Assembly (NCBI RefSeq): GCF_002377905.1
Contig: NZ_DFQS01000031.1
Location: forward strand, 1-25,728
DNA length: 25,728 nucleotides
Reading direction: 5' to 3'
From: Psychrobacter sp. UBA3483
Lineage (GTDB): Bacteria > Pseudomonadota > Gammaproteobacteria > Pseudomonadales > Moraxellaceae
Both the position numbers and the translations under genes were made by a program. The notes beneath the pieces were generated by a model. It was not told where the DNA came from and searched no databases. It saw only the letters and a list, made by a program, of their open reading frames with translations. This document shows, one piece after another, positions 23,562 to 25,728 of the stretch (position 1 is the first letter of the stretch; each line of letters starts with the position of its first letter).

Positions 23562-24701
23562 TTAAGACTTTTTATCGGCGCGCAAGGTTTTCATCGCCGG
23601 CGTTTCGACCACTTGCCAATCATCAACGCTATCGGTCGCCGTGTCTGCTGCAACACCTTTTGCCAAAATGACAAATAAAGCTGCGATATCATGCTCTTTC
23701 GCCGTAGCCAGCGCTTTTTCATAAGGCATGGCGGTCAGGGCCGTTGCCCACGCATCCGCCAGCGCCACCGTTTCTGCAGCGACCGTTACTGATGGCGCGC
23801 CACCTACGATTGGCTCACCTGTGGTTGGGTCAATGGTATGGCTATAGTGCTTACCATCGAAAACGACGGAATTGCGATAGTTGCCAGAAGTAGCAAGCGC
23901 CATGCTAGCGCCATTATTAATCGGTTGGCGAATCACCGCCATCGCTTGCCGAGTACTTACCGTACTGCCCTCAATGGGTGCATCAATAGCAATTTGCCAC
24001 GCCTGCTGCTGCGCGCTGACGCCCGAGGTCGCCACTTCGCCGCCAATCTCAACCATATAGTTGCGAATTTGATAAGTGTTCTTAAGCACATCGGCAATGA
24101 CGTCGACGCCATAACCTTTAGCCACCGCCGAAAAATCAAGGCCAACGCCGTCTTTGGTTTTATAAATGTTGTCATCTTTTTGAATGACACTGTCAAAATC
24201 GACTAAGGCTTTCGCTTGCGCAATCTCAAGCGCGCTTGGCGGACTTTGCAAGCGCTCAACCGTCATGGTACTGCCAAAGCCCCACGTTTCTATCAAGGGC
24301 ATTACAGTTGGGTCAAAAGCACCGCCGGACAGCTCATAAACTTGCCTTGAGGCCTTCAATACATGGCTAAAATCGGCATCGATAGCAATCGGCGTATCTT
24401 TGCCTAATTGGTTGAATTTAGAAATAGTAGAGTCGGCTTGATAGGTCGACATGCTGTCATTGATATCTTGCAAGCGCTTATCAATCGCCGCTTGTATGAC
24501 AGATTCATCAGCGCCTTTGGGCAGTTGATAACTGATGTGGTAGCTGGTGCCCATCGTCTCGCCGCTGAGGTTGTTATAATCAGGTTTTTGCTGGCAAGCG
24601 CTAAGCGTGAATACAGAGCTGATAGCAATGATGGTTAAAGAGGCGGATTTTAGGGGTTTGTTAGCGGCAGAAAATGCGGTTAAATTTGTCATATAAGTCA
24701 T
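23562..24701 (-). CDS. apbE: FAD:protein FMN transferase, lipoprotein
   Basis: A 379-residue ApbE that covalently attaches FMN from FAD to a Thr/Ser of target proteins such as NqrB, NqrC and RnfG, on the periplasmic side. The signal segment ends in the lipobox LSAC, with the lipidated Cys36 for the ATG at 24701. Catalytic landmarks are GETMGTSYHISY, DFSAVAKGYGVDVIADVL, the Gly-Gly of MVEIGGEVATSG, YSHTIDPTTGEP and the metal-binding ALADAWATAL. The frame is open to a TTG at 24746, but the ATG at 24701 (or 24692) suits a signal peptide better; none has a strong ribosome site. Paired with nqrM, which strongly suggests the Na+-NQR as client. Confidence 0.92.
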   Translation of the reverse strand: MTYMTNLTAFSAANKPLKSASLTIIAISSVFTLSACQQKPDYNNLSGETMGTSYHISYQLPKGADESVIQAAIDKRLQDINDSMSTYQADSTISKFNQLGKDTPIAIDADFSHVLKASRQVYELSGGAFDPTVMPLIETWGFGSTMTVERLQSPPSALEIAQAKALVDFDSVIQKDDNIYKTKDGVGLDFSAVAKGYGVDVIADVLKNTYQIRNYMVEIGGEVATSGVSAQQQAWQIAIDAPIEGSTVSTRQAMAVIRQPINNGASMALATSGNYRNSVVFDGKHYSHTIDPTTGEPIVGGAPSVTVAAETVALADAWATALTAMPYEKALATAKEHDIAALFVILAKGVAADTATDSVDDWQVVETPAMKTLRADKKS

Positions 24702-24844
24702 CACAGCTTGATAAAGCAAAGGGGTGAGTGGGGCGTTAGTTTGCAAGTAATGAACTAAGCAAGCTAAGCGTTGCCTATTTTACACCCCTTGCCACCGATA
24801 AGGCCAATCTACGGCTGAAGACCTAGTTGCTGAGTTTTTTATAT

Positions 24845-25645
24845 TTATTTAACCTGTGATTCACGGATAAGCTTATACAGCTTTGGCGGCGATAAACGAT
24901 TGACTCTAGTGGCAAGCTTTTCTTTATTGCCAGCAACGATGACATATTCTTCACCCTTAGTCAGGGCTTTGACGACTTGTTTGGCAAACGCCGACGCCGT
25001 CAGTCCTTTATTAGTGGCGTCATCCATCGTCCCTTGCGCACTACCATCACCGGTTAAAGCATTGATAGAGATATTGGTTTGAATAAACCCTGGGAATATG
25101 GTCGCCACCTCGATACCTTGGTGATGCAGTTCTGCACGCAAACTGTTTGCCCACATATGGATAGCGGCTTTGGCAGCACCATAAGCGCCGCGATATTGGG
25201 TACCAAGTAAACCTGCCACGCTCGATACCATGACAATTTTGCCGCCGCCTTGCGCAATCATATCGGGCAATACCAGTCTGGTCAGCCGCGTTTGCGCGAA
25301 ATAATCTATCTCCATCAGCTTACGCTCAACTTCCTCGGTCGTTTCCATAATAAGCGCGCGTTGACTGATGCCCGCATTATTAATTAACCAATCCACTTTT
25401 TCAGTTTTAGCCTTGATTGTTTCATAGGCTTCTTTTGCTTGCTTGACATCGGCGATATCAAAGGGAACGACGATATGCTTTTTGCTGTTTTTGCAGCGAT
25501 TTTTGACGGTCTCTAACTTATCCTTATCACGGCCACTTAAAATAATGCGGGCACCACGTTTGGCAAAGGCAATTGATAATGCTTCGCCGATACCGCTAGA
25601 CGCGCCGGTAATCCAAATGGTCAAATCTTTCGCTTTGGTTTTCAT
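24845..25645 (-). CDS. SDR family NAD(P)-dependent oxidoreductase
   Basis: A 266-residue classical short-chain dehydrogenase. The cofactor loop is TGASSGIG (13-20), with Asp63 in PFDIAD contacting adenine. NNAG is at 89-92, the catalytic Ser at 141-142 and Tyr155-x3-Lys159 in YGAAK. The usual tetrad Asn (VNxxG segment) is replaced by Asp114 (EIDYFAQTRLT). Arg40 after the second strand (LSGRD) suggests NADPH preference. It resembles YbbO and DHRS7-like dehydrogenases acting on hydrophobic alcohols or aldehydes, but the substrate cannot be told. AAGGAT lies 6-11 nt before the ATG at 25645. It lies upstream of apbE on the same strand with a 143-nt gap. Confidence 0.85.
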   Translation of the reverse strand: MKTKAKDLTIWITGASSGIGEALSIAFAKRGARIILSGRDKDKLETVKNRCKNSKKHIVVPFDIADVKQAKEAYETIKAKTEKVDWLINNAGISQRALIMETTEEVERKLMEIDYFAQTRLTRLVLPDMIAQGGGKIVMVSSVAGLLGTQYRGAYGAAKAAIHMWANSLRAELHHQGIEVATIFPGFIQTNISINALTGDGSAQGTMDDATNKGLTASAFAKQVVKALTKGEEYVIVAGNKEKLATRVNRLSPPKLYKLIRESQVK

Positions 25646-25728
25646 AAGAATCCTTTCTTAAATAGTAGAGTTTATATATATAGGCAAACCACTGATTTTT
25701 TAGCTTATAGTCAATCCACAATAAAACT

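Noticed and set aside
23838..24206. 122-codon open frame antisense to apbE
   Set aside because: Lies wholly within conserved apbE sequence; no independent coding signal.

Overview
The window is ordinary bacterial chromosome from a gammaproteobacterium. The protein styles (Acinetobacter/Moraxella-like HemN, HisB/HisH, AvtA, NqrM), the moderate GC with AT-rich spacers, and the gene mix point to Moraxellaceae, most likely Psychrobacter. That placement is an inference from recognised protein families, not a database result. There is no phage, plasmid, insertion sequence, CRISPR array or rRNA.

Layout. 1-2400 (+): an 8-stranded-type outer membrane barrel protein with its own promoter and terminator, then an nfeD-qmcA membrane quality-control pair. 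2559-3935 (+): a phytase-like esterase-family protein with no visible export signal. 4049-6745 (-): hemN (anaerobic haem synthesis) and an arylamine N-acetyltransferase, separated by a spacer holding a 13-bp tandem repeat. 6917-8476 (+): comM/yifB, the helicase of natural transformation. 8536-11626 (-): ilvD, gph and a DUF4385 gene. 11822-11897 (-): tRNA-Phe(GAA), with a strong promoter and terminator. 12020-12442 (-): a small GNAT protein resembling PanZ. 12798-14621 (+): hisB-hisH, then a small membrane protein whose start codon lies inside the hisH terminator hairpin. 14825-15769 (+): hchA, with an operator-like dyad upstream and near-identical terminators on both sides. 15860-17191 (-): avtA. 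17323-21444 (-): a translationally coupled operon of a TesA-like lipoprotein esterase, an ABC ATPase (YbbA type) and a large FtsX-type permease (YbbP type). 21535-22821 (-): a CynX/NimT-type MFS transporter. 23195-24701 (-): apbE and nqrM, two maturation factors of the Na+-translocating NADH:quinone reductase. 24845-25645 (-): a short-chain dehydrogenase.

Functional links. ilvD and avtA both serve branched-chain amino acid synthesis but are far apart. hisB and hisH serve histidine synthesis without hisA/hisF beside them. apbE and nqrM imply that an nqrABCDEF operon exists outside the window. The tesA-ybbA-ybbP operon suggests one envelope machine that extracts and hydrolyses a lipid or hydrophobic ester. 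No clearly unprecedented system is visible. The points most worth a second look are the lipoprotein TesA-ABC operon, the apbE-nqrM pair, the 13-bp tandem repeat, the start codon in the hisH terminator, the hchA operator dyad, and several palindromes in spacers.
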